Shown here: in pieces, positions 24,883 through 34,393 of the stretch
How positions within the stretch are numbered: position 1 is the stretch's first letter
Layout: the number at the start of each line of letters is the position of its first letter
Assembly (NCBI GenBank): GCA_021648375.1
Contig: JAKISW010000018.1
Location: 1-53,788, forward strand
Source: Devosiaceae bacterium
GTDB taxonomy: Bacteria > Pseudomonadota > Alphaproteobacteria > Rhizobiales > Devosiaceae
Length of the DNA stretch: 53,788 nucleotides
Direction of reading: 5' to 3'
The notes under the pieces: model-generated
Databases searched by the model: none
Told to the model about the DNA's origin: nothing
What the model saw: the letters and a program-made list of their open reading frames with translations, nothing else
Position numbers and translations under genes: made by a program

Positions 24883-26082
24883 ATGGCCTTTCCAAGGGGA
24901 CAAATCATCCAAAAAAAGGTGATGGCAGGGGTGGATCCAGTCAGATCAAAAATAGCTGAATTATATAAAACAGCGCCCGCTGATGCCAGTGGTCTGAGCA
25001 TAATTAAATCCAGAGAAAAAGAATTGACGGGGTCCGCGCCATTTCCTTCCAACCTGATTATTTTCATCGGGTTTTTCACGCTGGTCAGCGCATTGTTTTT
25101 TTTCGCTATAATTTTTGCCATAACTCCCACCCTGCTGCCAATTCAGTTTGTTATACTAACCTGTTTGTTGTTGGCCAGCGGTCTGGCAGCAATCGGATAT
25201 GCATTGTTTTTGCGAAGCGAAAGAGCCTCGTATCAAGCCATGGCGATGATGGAACAGCAAAATTTAATTACCACAATGGCCACACAAATTTCCACCCTTC
25301 GAGACCGCCAAAACAATTTGAGACGCGCTTATGGAGAAGAAAAACTTCGCGCCGAAGAGGCTCGCAATTCCAAGGTGGCGTTTCTTGCCCATCTCAATCA
25401 TGATTTCAGAACACCCCTAAATCACATAATAGGTTTCGCCGACCTGATATCTCATCAGACATTTGGCCCGGTGGGAGACGAGCGCTACCTTTCGTATATA
25501 GGAGATATAAAAAAATCCGGCGAAGAATTACTGCGCGCAATTTCGGGGGTGATTGAACTATCCGAACTTGAGGCAGGACACAAAATTCTGACCTGCGAAA
25601 AAGTCGTGATAGGTGAAATATTGCACGCCGTTGAAAAAAAATTCTCCTCTCGCGCCAAACGCTGTGGTGTCAAACTTGATATTGATTGCTCGTGCGAGCA
25701 GGTATTATTTAACGACCGAGCCGGAATTGAGCGCATAATCGGCAATCTTTTAGACAATGCCGTTCGCTTTACCCCATCCGGGGGGCAGGTGAGGATTGGG
25801 GCATGGGTGGCAAATGAGGGAATAGTGCTGGAAATTACCGACACCGGTATCGGAATAGCAAAAGGCAAGCTGGCAGCATTGTTCGAGCCGTTTTCCCTTG
25901 AAGATGCCTCCAAATACCGGGAGCGGGGAGGAACGGGAACAGGCCTTGCAATTGCACGGGCAATTGCTGAACTTTCAGGTGGAGAACTGGCAATCGATAG
26001 CATGTTGGGGATTGGAACCACCGTTGCTGTTTCGCTACCTATGAACGCAGATAAACAGATGGAAAGCGCACAGGCCGCTTAG
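24883..26082 (+). CDS. Membrane sensor histidine kinase
   Basis: This 399-residue kinase has two adjacent membrane helices (about residues 58-82 and 87-109), a short coiled coil (residues 120-160), then the phosphoacceptor H-box HLNHDFRTPLNHIIGFADLI. The ATPase domain has N-box LLDNAVRFTP, G1 DTGIGI and G2 GTGTGLAI. With almost no periplasmic loop it probably senses within the membrane or through partners. The H-box resembles the PdhS/DivJ/PleC group. The start is uncertain (ATG 24883 or ATG 24922, the latter with a better ribosome binding site). The gene converges on glnE and the two stops overlap by four bases. No response regulator is adjacent. Confidence 0.88.
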   Translation: MAFPRGQIIQKKVMAGVDPVRSKIAELYKTAPADASGLSIIKSREKELTGSAPFPSNLIIFIGFFTLVSALFFFAIIFAITPTLLPIQFVILTCLLLASGLAAIGYALFLRSERASYQAMAMMEQQNLITTMATQISTLRDRQNNLRRAYGEEKLRAEEARNSKVAFLAHLNHDFRTPLNHIIGFADLISHQTFGPVGDERYLSYIGDIKKSGEELLRAISGVIELSELEAGHKILTCEKVVIGEILHAVEKKFSSRAKRCGVKLDIDCSCEQVLFNDRAGIERIIGNLLDNAVRFTPSGGQVRIGAWVANEGIVLEITDTGIGIAKGKLAALFEPFSLEDASKYRERGGTGTGLAIARAIAELSGGELAIDSMLGIGTTVAVSLPMNADKQMESAQAA

Positions 26083-28958
26083 AGCGCAAACCACTGCTGA
26101 TTTGCTAACTTAACCCGAAACCGAATATTTTGCATATGATTTTCCAGGCGTGCAAAATCAGGGAAATTAACAAGGCGCGCCAGCAATTCCTTAAATGCTT
26201 CATTCCAGCTTTCATCTGCAAATGGCCGACTTAAACAAGCGGCAATAATTTGCACAATTGCGCACATTAACTCATAGTCCTGCGCCAAAATATCCGCGTC
26301 TTTCAGCAGGTTTTCCTGCGCCAGAATTTGCAAAATGCTTTTAATACTGGTGCGGGATTCTACCAGAAAATCCGGATATAAAAGCACCGCCGACTGAGCA
26401 ATGAATTCGATATCCATCAAACCGTTTTCCATAAGCTTGAGATCAAAAGCATGGCGTGGTGGACGATCTTTAGATAAACGCTGACGCATCTCAACCACAT
26501 CTTTGAGCAGTTGTTTCCTGTCTGTTTTGCGGGCAAAAACATCCCTTATATCCTGCTCAATCTGATCAGCAAAACCATCATCACCATAGATCACCCTGGA
26601 TCTGGTTAAGGCCAGATGTTCCCACGTCCAGGCTTTGTGCTCCTGATAGGCGATAAAAGCTTTTCGGGTTGTGGCCAGCGGACCTGCATTACCCGAAGGG
26701 CGCAGGCGCATATCGACTTCATACAAAACCCCTTCAGCAGTCTGGGAGGAAATGGCCGAGATCATTCTTTGAGTCAGGCGGGTAAAATAAAGGCTTTTGT
26801 CCAATGGCTTTTTTCCATCAGAATTTTCAATTTTTTCAGGTACTTCATAAAGCAAAATCACATCCAGATCCGAGGCGACATTCATTTGAGAGGAGCCAAG
26901 TCTGCCAAAGGCCAGCAATGCAATTTTTGCTCCATTGATTGTGCCATGACGCTGCTCAAACAATGCCCGAACCCTTTCAAACAATCGATCAAGCAGGGTT
27001 TTTGCAAGTACCGAAAATTGAACCCCGGCCAGTTCCGGGGAAATAGTGCCTGAAATCAAACCGGCGGAAATAAGAAATTTCTGTTCCTGGCCAATTATTC
27101 TGGCCCGCTCTATCACATCTTCAAAACCGGTAGCTTCAGCCAAAAAAGCTTCGACTTTTTGCATCAAAATCTGAGGGTCGATAATTTCTGCGGTTCGGGC
27201 CGGGTCTATCATGCCATCCAAAACATGGGCCCGTTGAATTACCGCATCCGCCATGCGCGGCGCAGAGGCCATAAACGCCACCAGCAACTGACAAAGCTGA
27301 CTGTGAGCCCGCAGCATGGCAAATAATTGCACCCCGGTGGGGAGGCGGGATAAAAAATCATCAAAACGCTGCAAAGCCAAATCAGCGCTTTTGGTATTGC
27401 CAATGAATTGCAAAAGATTTGGCAACAATTCTGTAAGATGAGCGCGCGAAACTGCGGCACGAGTTGCTGCATAACTGCCATAGTGCCATTTTTTTATGGT
27501 TGAAGATGCTGTGACCGGGTCTGAAAAACCAAGGATACTCAAGGTTTCAAGAGTTGCAGGATCGTCGTCTGAACCCGTAAATACCAGAGAACCGGATTGA
27601 GAGGAAAGCTGATCCTTACCGGCAAAAAGTTTGACATAATTTGAAGTGACTATACCAAGAACTTCCCGATAGGCCTTTTCGAAGCTTTTCAGATTTTTAT
27701 ATCCCATAAGCGAGGCAATTATTTGCAACCCGATTTGATCGGCCGGCAAGGTGTGGGTCTGCTCATCATTGAGCATTTGCAGGCGATTTTCCACGGCCCG
27801 CAAGAACCAATAGGCATCGATCATCTGGCGGGCCGTTTCTTTTGCGATCCAGTTATTCTGCGCCAGTTTTTCAAGAGCTTTTCCGGTGGGAAGAACCCTT
27901 AATTCCGGCTCACGTCCCCCGGCAATCAATTGCTGGGTCTGGGCAAAAAACTCTATTTCACGAATACCACCACGGCCAAGTTTTACATTATGGCCACTTA
28001 AGCGTTCCTCGCCGACATTTTGCGCCATATTTATCTGACGTTTCATGGCCTGAATGTCAGCAATTGCGGCAAAATCCAGGTGTTTGCGCCAGATAAAGGG
28101 GGAGAGATCATTTAGAAAATTTTTGGCAACTTCCATGTCACCTGCAACGGGGCGGGCCTTTATCCAGGCGGCGCGCTCCCAGTTCTGCCCCCTGGATTCA
28201 TAATAGGTCAGCGCAGCATCCACAGAAAGAGCAACCGGAGTTGATCCCGGGTCGGGACGCAGGCGCAGATCTGTTCGAAAAACATACCCAAAGCCAGTGC
28301 GATCCTGCATTAAAGCTGCGGTTTTCTGGATTATTTTAGAGTAGATTCTTGAAACATTTTGCGGTGGACAAAGGGTTTGCTTGCAGGGGTCAAAAAAAGC
28401 CACCACATCAATATCGGAAGAATAATTTAATTCACGACCACCATGTTTGCCCAAAGCCAAGATGCAAAGTCCGCTGTTTTTCGCTGAAAACTCTTGATCC
28501 GGCGCGCTAATTTTCCCGGCTCTAAGCGCCTCATCAATGCAAAACTGCAACGCCGCCTGCAAACTGATATCGGCAAAGTCACTAAGCGCTGCTGAAGATT
28601 TTTTGCTGGACCAGACCTGACCGGTCTCGGCAATTGCGCAAAGCAAAGCCACTTTGGCTTTTGCCAGACGCAGATGCTTTGAAATATATTCTTCATCTAT
28701 GGTAGCGCCGGGCAGTTTTTCAACAAAATCAAGAATTGCTTTCAAAGAAACTTCAGGGTTCTGCTGCAATAATTCCATCAAAAACCGGGTATGTTTTCTG
28801 GCAAGATCAAACAGATAAGGGGATGCGCAAAACAAGGGTTTCAGCAGGGGCATGGCATTTTGAATTGTCTGGTTTTGATTTTTTTCCAGAACGGCCAGCC
28901 ATATTTCAAATGCGCTGTTCATCGGCAGGGGCGGCAGTGGAATAAGCTGGTCCATCAT
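26079..28958 (-). CDS. glnE: Glutamine synthetase adenylyltransferase/deadenylase
   Basis: This large bifunctional enzyme adds AMP to, and removes it from, glutamine synthetase in response to PII and glutamine. Two nucleotidyltransferase halves are visible: GKHGGRELNYSSDIDVVAFFD in the N-terminal part and GRLGSSQMNVASDLDVILLYE in the C-terminal part, each with the DxD metal site. The length of about 959 residues is normal. I start at ATG 28958 (MMDQLIPLPPLP); the frame is open to 28988. It lies after the two-component pair in the same direction, as in Sinorhizobium. Confidence 0.95.
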   Translation of the reverse strand: MMDQLIPLPPLPMNSAFEIWLAVLEKNQNQTIQNAMPLLKPLFCASPYLFDLARKHTRFLMELLQQNPEVSLKAILDFVEKLPGATIDEEYISKHLRLAKAKVALLCAIAETGQVWSSKKSSAALSDFADISLQAALQFCIDEALRAGKISAPDQEFSAKNSGLCILALGKHGGRELNYSSDIDVVAFFDPCKQTLCPPQNVSRIYSKIIQKTAALMQDRTGFGYVFRTDLRLRPDPGSTPVALSVDAALTYYESRGQNWERAAWIKARPVAGDMEVAKNFLNDLSPFIWRKHLDFAAIADIQAMKRQINMAQNVGEERLSGHNVKLGRGGIREIEFFAQTQQLIAGGREPELRVLPTGKALEKLAQNNWIAKETARQMIDAYWFLRAVENRLQMLNDEQTHTLPADQIGLQIIASLMGYKNLKSFEKAYREVLGIVTSNYVKLFAGKDQLSSQSGSLVFTGSDDDPATLETLSILGFSDPVTASSTIKKWHYGSYAATRAAVSRAHLTELLPNLLQFIGNTKSADLALQRFDDFLSRLPTGVQLFAMLRAHSQLCQLLVAFMASAPRMADAVIQRAHVLDGMIDPARTAEIIDPQILMQKVEAFLAEATGFEDVIERARIIGQEQKFLISAGLISGTISPELAGVQFSVLAKTLLDRLFERVRALFEQRHGTINGAKIALLAFGRLGSSQMNVASDLDVILLYEVPEKIENSDGKKPLDKSLYFTRLTQRMISAISSQTAEGVLYEVDMRLRPSGNAGPLATTRKAFIAYQEHKAWTWEHLALTRSRVIYGDDGFADQIEQDIRDVFARKTDRKQLLKDVVEMRQRLSKDRPPRHAFDLKLMENGLMDIEFIAQSAVLLYPDFLVESRTSIKSILQILAQENLLKDADILAQDYELMCAIVQIIAACLSRPFADESWNEAFKELLARLVNFPDFARLENHMQNIRFRVKLANQQWFAL

Positions 28959-28997
28959 GAGGTAAAATCCAAAACTCAACAGGGACAAACTGAACGA

Positions 28998-30491
28998 TCA
29001 GGGAGTTTTTGGCAAACTAATTATTGCGCATACACCGGGATTCTCTGGAGTTTTTGAAGTACCTCGTGAGGGATTATCTTCAACCTTAAAGCTTCCGCGA
29101 TGAAGTTTTGCCACCGCTGCCACCAATGCCAGACCAAGACCCGAACCGGATTCAGTGCGGCTTTTTTCTAAACGAACAAATCTTTGCAACACCCTTTCGC
29201 CCTCGCTGGCAGGAATACCGGGGCCACCATCACAGACGGAAATTCGGACATTTCCACCGGCGGTTTTGACGCCAACGGAAATCTTATTACCATCCAGATT
29301 ATCTGAGTTTTTATTATCATCACCAAGGCTGTATTTTATGGCATTTTCCAGCAGATTTACCAACGCTTGAGAAAGCAACTCCCGATTTGAATTCAAATAG
29401 ATATCAGGTTCAATATCCATTACCAAAGTTCCGCCCGCATCCTCAACCACCGGACTGTAAAGATCACAAATATCAATAACAGTGCGGGACACATCTACTT
29501 TTTTTAAGGCATCAGAATGGGAACCGGCCTCAACCCGAGCGATCAATAACAGGGCATTGAATGTGGAAATCAGTCGATCACTTTCGGTGATGGTTTTTTC
29601 CAGGACTTTTTTATGATCCTCATTAGAGCTGCCATCCCGAAGGGCAGCTTCGGCCATATTACGAAGGCGGGTAAGAGGGGTTTTCAGATCGTGAGCAACA
29701 TTGTCGGTCACTTCTTTTAGCCCCTGCATAAGCATTTCAATCCTATCGAGCATTTCATTGAGACCCGTGGCCAACTGATCAAACTCATCATCCCTTTTGG
29801 TAATCGGGACACGCTCAGACATATTGCCGGCCATAATTTGTCTGGTGGTGGCGTTAATGGAATCAATGCGGGCGAGAACGCGCCGGGCAGTTAAAATTCC
29901 GGCAGCGGCAGCAAGTAGAATAATGCCAATAACCCCAAGCATCATTGTGCGAACAATAATTCTGGTAAAATCGCGGCGCTGCACGATATCGCGCCCCACC
30001 ACCAACCTGAAACCACTTTCCAAAACAATGGAACGGACCACCGCCTGGGCATCTCTTTGCCCGCGCTGACTGTTTTCAAGGGCTTCAGGGCTGTTGGGTT
30101 CAACTGGGTCCCGTAACCCCTCAAATGCCCGTTGCGGAGAATATGAAAATGAATATTGGCCCGGCTCCAACAGTATATAACTGGGGATTGAACGGAAATT
30201 TCCAGCCAGCATTTCGCCAGCGGGATTGCCAAGATAATAAATGCCTCGCCCCGGCTGATTGGATAAACGCTGCACTGCAATGGCCAAGGCCCTTGGACCG
30301 CGCTGACGATCGATATTTCGCAACTGGCGGATTTCCCAAAAAACATCGCGAGCCTGCACCCGTTGAATTTCAATGGAAGACTGAAACCCCACATAGCCAA
30401 GCAAAACCAACGAAAAAAGCACGAACATAACGATGAACAACGCCGTTAAACGCACGGTGGTCGTTCGCCAGAGTTTTAAAAAATTATGCAC
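28998..30491 (-). CDS. Sensor histidine kinase (partner of the adjacent response regulator)
   Basis: This 497-residue membrane kinase has helix 1 (about 13-36), a periplasmic region to about residue 170, helix 2 (about 178-200) and a HAMP linker. The H-box is DNVAHDLKTPLTRLRNMAEAAL, followed by N-box LLENAIKYSLG, DGGPGIP and GSGLGLALVAAV. The GTG start overlaps the end of the response-regulator gene by eight bases, so the two are translationally coupled. It lies downstream of degP, which suggests an envelope-stress role. That role is inferred from context only. Confidence 0.92.
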   Translation of the reverse strand: MHNFLKLWRTTTVRLTALFIVMFVLFSLVLLGYVGFQSSIEIQRVQARDVFWEIRQLRNIDRQRGPRALAIAVQRLSNQPGRGIYYLGNPAGEMLAGNFRSIPSYILLEPGQYSFSYSPQRAFEGLRDPVEPNSPEALENSQRGQRDAQAVVRSIVLESGFRLVVGRDIVQRRDFTRIIVRTMMLGVIGIILLAAAAGILTARRVLARIDSINATTRQIMAGNMSERVPITKRDDEFDQLATGLNEMLDRIEMLMQGLKEVTDNVAHDLKTPLTRLRNMAEAALRDGSSNEDHKKVLEKTITESDRLISTFNALLLIARVEAGSHSDALKKVDVSRTVIDICDLYSPVVEDAGGTLVMDIEPDIYLNSNRELLSQALVNLLENAIKYSLGDDNKNSDNLDGNKISVGVKTAGGNVRISVCDGGPGIPASEGERVLQRFVRLEKSRTESGSGLGLALVAAVAKLHRGSFKVEDNPSRGTSKTPENPGVCAIISLPKTP

Positions 30492-31155
30492 GGATCATAT
30501 ATCCGGCACCTCGTATGGTTTGCAATAAGCTGGTCTTGTGGCCGCGATCAATTTTAGCGCGCAGACGCGACATATGCACATCAATAACGTTGGTCTGGGG
30601 ATCAAAATGATAATCCCAGACATTTTCCAGCAACATGGTACGGGTGACCACCTGTCCGGAATATTTCATCAAAAATTCCAACAAACGATATTCACGCGGT
30701 TGCAGGGAAATTTTTTGCTCCCCTCGTGTTACCTCTCGTGACAGGCGATCAAGGGTCAGCTCACCGACCTGAAAAACCGATGCGGCCTCTGCCGGGCTGG
30801 CGCGGCGGGCCAATACTTCAACACGGGCCAGCAATTCAGAAAAAGCATAGGGTTTGGCCAGATAATCATCGCCCCCGGAGCGCAAACCGGTTACCCGGTC
30901 TTCAACCTCCCCCAGGGCCGAAAGAATTAACACCGGAGTTCGATTGTCTTCTGCTCGCAATGATTCAATGATTGAAATTCCATCGCGACGAGGCAGCATA
31001 CGATCAATTATAAGAACATCATAATCCATGCCGGAAGCCATGGCAAAACCGGTTTCCCCATCCGCTGCGTGGTGGGCCACATGACCTGCCTCATCAAGAG
31101 CCTGCATGAGGTAGGTTGCCGCTTCGCGATCGTCTTCAATCAATAATATCTTCAT
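30484..31155 (-). CDS. OmpR/PhoB-family response regulator downstream of degP
   Basis: This 223-residue regulator has a receiver domain with the acidic pair E7-D8-D9, phosphorylation site Asp51 (LIIDRMLP) and Lys in YLAKPY. A winged-helix output domain ends in TNVIDVHMSRLRAKID and IRGAGYMIRA. It is followed by its kinase with overlapping genes. degP lies 203 bases upstream on the same strand, with a long hairpin in the gap. The same order is known near cycHJKL-degP in rhizobia. Confidence 0.93.
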   Translation of the reverse strand: MKILLIEDDREAATYLMQALDEAGHVAHHAADGETGFAMASGMDYDVLIIDRMLPRRDGISIIESLRAEDNRTPVLILSALGEVEDRVTGLRSGGDDYLAKPYAFSELLARVEVLARRASPAEAASVFQVGELTLDRLSREVTRGEQKISLQPREYRLLEFLMKYSGQVVTRTMLLENVWDYHFDPQTNVIDVHMSRLRAKIDRGHKTSLLQTIRGAGYMIRA

Positions 31156-31294
31156 CGATCAGACCCTAAAGCATGTCGCATTTAATTGGAACCGCGCCAA
31201 TGCTTTACCTCTTTGTTTGCGCGTATCTTTTGTTGCAAAATCGGCACCCACTTTTGCAAGACACGCTGTAGGCAATATTGCTCTATTGAGCAAT

Positions 31295-31326
31295 CTGTGG
31301 CCCCTGAAAGAATTCAGGGGCCACAG
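31295..31326. repeat. Perfect 14-bp hairpin between degP and the response regulator
   Basis: CTGTGGCCCCTGAA (31295-31308) pairs exactly with TTCAGGGGCCACAG (31313-31326) around a four-base loop. No T tract follows on the minus strand, so it is not a standard intrinsic terminator for degP. A smaller stem, ATTGC...GCAAT, adjoins it at about 31276-31294. It may be a 3' stabiliser of degP mRNA or a partial attenuator. Confidence 0.7.
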
Positions 31327-31358
31327 AAACGAATTGTCGGTTTTAAGTACAGGAGAGG

Positions 31359-32900
31359 CTAAACCGGCAATCCAAGAAAGCGAACCTGATTTCCACGCAT
31401 GGCTTTTAACAACAGGGTTGAGCGGCCCGATTCTCGTACCGAGGCTACAATATCCTCAAACTCGTCAGCGCTGTTCAGTTCCATGCCGTTAGCTTCAAGC
31501 AACACATCGCCCTGACGGAAACGTTTTTCAGCAGCAATTGAATCAGGGGCAATATCAATAACAACCAGGCCTTCGCCATTCTCGTTGGGCATCAAAGTGA
31601 GACCAACACTTGTCGGCATGGGCTTTTCAGGTTCTACCGCTGGCTCAGGGGCAGTTTCTTCAACCGGGTTAATTGTTGGCTCTACGCGCTCGTCCAATAT
31701 AACTTCATAGGTAACTTCGGACCCGTCCCGCCACACAACAACATTTACCGGAGTTCCGGGAGCAAGTGTTGCAACGGTGCGGGTAAGATCCAATGAATCA
31801 TCAATCAACTCGCCATTTACCTTGAGAATAATATCGCCGGTTTGAATGCCAATTTCGCCAGCTGGTCCACCATCAGTAAGGGCAACCACCATGGCACCGC
31901 GAGCACGGTTAAGACCAACGCTATCGGCAATATCCTTGGAAACATTTTGCATGCCCACTCCAAGGAAACCACGGGTCACCAGACCATCGTCCATCAGATC
32001 AGTAATGACCTGTTTTACGGTTTGGGCCGGAATAGCAAACGCGATACCAACATTCCCCCCGTTGGGAGAAGCTATGGCTGTGTTCACACCAACCACTTTT
32101 CCAGACAGATTAAATGTGGGGCCTCCAGAATTTCCCCCGTTTATCGCAGCATCAATCTGTAAAAAATCACCATAGGCGCTGGCGGCAATATCGCGGCCAC
32201 GGGCAGAAATAATTCCAGCCGTAACCGTGCCACCAAGACCAAACGGATTACCAACCGCCAAAACCCAATCACCTACACGAACATCTTCTTCGGCGAATTC
32301 AACAAATGGAAGATCAGATGCACCTTCAATTTGCAATAGCGCCAGATCTGTACGCCGGTCTGTGCCAACTACGGTTGCCACATATTCTGTGCCATCATCA
32401 CCGGTAATAGTTATGTTTTGAGCATTTTCCACCACGTGGTTATTGGTTACGACCAAACCATCAGCAGAAATAATAAAGCCGGAACCTGCGGCCTGAAAGC
32501 GCCGGGTACGCGGAGCACCATCAGGGGCTTGCCCTCTGCGCTGCTCAAACTGATCAAAGAACTTTCGCAAGGGATGATCGCGGGGAAGATCGGGAAATTG
32601 AAAGAAAAACTCTTCAGAGCCAAGCCGTCGAATTTCCTGACGACCATCAACACTGATTGAAACCACAGAAGGTTTTACAGCCTCCACCAGATCAGCAAAA
32701 CTTGCAGGAGCGCCAACCGCGACGGAAACCTGGGCATTGGAAGTCTGGGAGGAAACAACAAATCCGGCTGCTGACAGGGCAAGCACCGTGGCAAGCGACG
32801 TGGCAACCAGCCATTTGCGGGTGCGAAACATACTTTGGGATCGCGCAGCTTTTCGCGATTGTGCAGAATTTGAGCTTCGCACTGGTTCTGGGGTTTGCAT
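31359..32900 (-). CDS. degP: DegP/HtrA (Do) periplasmic serine protease
   Basis: This 513-residue periplasmic protease-chaperone degrades misfolded envelope proteins. An N-terminal membrane/signal segment (about 30-50) precedes the trypsin-like domain, which carries catalytic His155 (NNHVV), Asp185 (RTDLALL) and Ser258 (GGNSGGP). PDZ1 is near 305-395. A Pro/Glu-rich linker (about 405-430) leads to PDZ2 near 430-513. The ribosome binding site AAGGAGA precedes ATG 32900. All three catalytic residues are present. Confidence 0.96.
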   Translation of the reverse strand: MQTPEPVRSSNSAQSRKAARSQSMFRTRKWLVATSLATVLALSAAGFVVSSQTSNAQVSVAVGAPASFADLVEAVKPSVVSISVDGRQEIRRLGSEEFFFQFPDLPRDHPLRKFFDQFEQRRGQAPDGAPRTRRFQAAGSGFIISADGLVVTNNHVVENAQNITITGDDGTEYVATVVGTDRRTDLALLQIEGASDLPFVEFAEEDVRVGDWVLAVGNPFGLGGTVTAGIISARGRDIAASAYGDFLQIDAAINGGNSGGPTFNLSGKVVGVNTAIASPNGGNVGIAFAIPAQTVKQVITDLMDDGLVTRGFLGVGMQNVSKDIADSVGLNRARGAMVVALTDGGPAGEIGIQTGDIILKVNGELIDDSLDLTRTVATLAPGTPVNVVVWRDGSEVTYEVILDERVEPTINPVEETAPEPAVEPEKPMPTSVGLTLMPNENGEGLVVIDIAPDSIAAEKRFRQGDVLLEANGMELNSADEFEDIVASVRESGRSTLLLKAMRGNQVRFLGLPV

Positions 32901-33054
32901 TGAATGTGTCTCCTTGAAAATTCAAACTTCAACAGGTGAGTATCTGATAACAGGGGGCACCTTTCGGGATGATTACATCAACATTAAATTTTGGTAATGC
33001 AGGAAACACAGGTAATATTGGGGAATTAGGTAAGGTTTTTTTGGACGCTACAAT

Positions 33055-33816
33055 TTAAGCGCCAAAAACCGCGCGACGAAAAAGATCAATCGCAATGATG
33101 GTCAGCAAAACCCGAAATCCCAGACGAAACAGGGTTTCCGGAATTTTATCCAGAAACAATCCACCCGCATAGGTGCCCAAAAAACCGCTGGCGACCATGG
33201 CAAGTATCAACGGCAGGTAATTCCAAAAAGCAAAGCCAAACAGGGCAAAGGCAAAAAACTTAAACAGGTTTTGACTTGTCATTAAAAAAGCATGGGTGCC
33301 AACAATCTGACGCCGATCAGACAGATGGCGCAAAAAGGTCATAACCAGCGGCCCGGAAATTCCAACAATCATACCAACAGCAGAGGTAAATATTCCTGCA
33401 ATAGTTGTTGAAATAGCACCTCTGTCGGAAATTTTTGGTTTTGGTGCCCACACAGAATATAGCAAAAACAGAGCAATTGCCCCTTTAAACCAATTGTCGG
33501 GGATTATTGTTGCCACTCGCACACCAAGCAAGGCACCCAGAGCCGACCCCAGGACAAACCAGCCCACAAACTGCCATTGAATATAGGAACGGCGCAATAT
33601 GGCCCGACCGCCATTCGATCCCAATTGCACTGCGCCATGCACCGGCACAACAATAATTGCAGGCAGTAAAAGGCTCATCACAGCAATGAGCAATGAGCCG
33701 CCCCCAAGGCCAAAACTGGCGGTTATTGCTGAGGTAAACGCGCTTAAAACAATCAGTAAAATTGTTGAATAAGCGTCAAGACCCGGCGCAATAAATATAG
33801 AGATAAAATCAGGCAC
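33055..33816 (-). CDS. TauE/SafE-family membrane protein (second copy in window)
   Basis: This is a 253-residue polytopic protein with eight hydrophobic segments. Repeated motifs include SAFTSAITASFGLGGGSLLIAVMSLLLPA (about 24-52) and FTSAVGMIVGISGPLVMTFLRHLSDRRQIVGTHAFLM (about 143-179), which identify the TauE/SafE (DUF81) family of anion exporters. It stands alone between degP and ccmH. It is not closely similar to the copy at 20302. The substrate is unknown. Confidence 0.87.
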   Translation of the reverse strand: MPDFISIFIAPGLDAYSTILLIVLSAFTSAITASFGLGGGSLLIAVMSLLLPAIIVVPVHGAVQLGSNGGRAILRRSYIQWQFVGWFVLGSALGALLGVRVATIIPDNWFKGAIALFLLYSVWAPKPKISDRGAISTTIAGIFTSAVGMIVGISGPLVMTFLRHLSDRRQIVGTHAFLMTSQNLFKFFAFALFGFAFWNYLPLILAMVASGFLGTYAGGLFLDKIPETLFRLGFRVLLTIIAIDLFRRAVFGA

Positions 33817-33910
33817 AGGGCCGTTTAGCGCAGACGGGTATCAAACTCAAACATTTGCAAAGTAAAATAAAAGGTTTGGTAAAATGAAATCAGCAAATTT
33901 TTAATCGCAA

Positions 33911-34393
33911 CTATTCCTTTTTACCATCATCTTTTAGCAGACTGTCCAATGTTTTTTGCTCAGCTCTGGTCAAAGCCGTTTCCACATCATCCGTACCGGG
34001 CAATTGTGATTTGCGCCTTTTCCAGCGAAAGAACACAGCCACTATCCCGACAATCAAAATAAAGGGCGTAAAAAACCAAAGCACATATGTATGGGGGGCG
34101 AAAAAGGGACGTAACAGAATAAACTCTCCATAACGCTCGACCATAAAATCAATAATCTGGCGATCCCCCTGGCCCATGACCAGTTGTTCGCGAACCAAAA
34201 GACGAATATCTTTGGCAAACGATGAATCGCTTTCATCTACGGATTGGTTTTGGCAAACAAGGCATCTGAGTTCAGAGGAAATCGCCCTTGCCCGAGCTTC
34301 AAGTACCGGATCGTCCAACACTTCGCCCGGCTCTATGGCAAGCGTTGCAGGTATCATCGCGAACAGAGCAAGAATTACCAAAAGCCACTTCAT
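33911..34393 (-). CDS. ccmH: Cytochrome c maturation protein CcmH (CycL)
   Basis: This 160-residue protein has a signal peptide, the redox motif LRCLVCQNQ (Cys44 and Cys47), a central helix bundle and one membrane anchor near 105-125. It helps reduce apocytochrome c cysteines and works with CcmF and CcmI in haem ligation. The start overlaps the ccmF stop by four bases. It is last in the ccmI, ccmE, ccmF, ccmH order. Confidence 0.95.
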   Translation of the reverse strand: MKWLLVILALFAMIPATLAIEPGEVLDDPVLEARARAISSELRCLVCQNQSVDESDSSFAKDIRLLVREQLVMGQGDRQIIDFMVERYGEFILLRPFFAPHTYVLWFFTPFILIVGIVAVFFRWKRRKSQLPGTDDVETALTRAEQKTLDSLLKDDGKKE

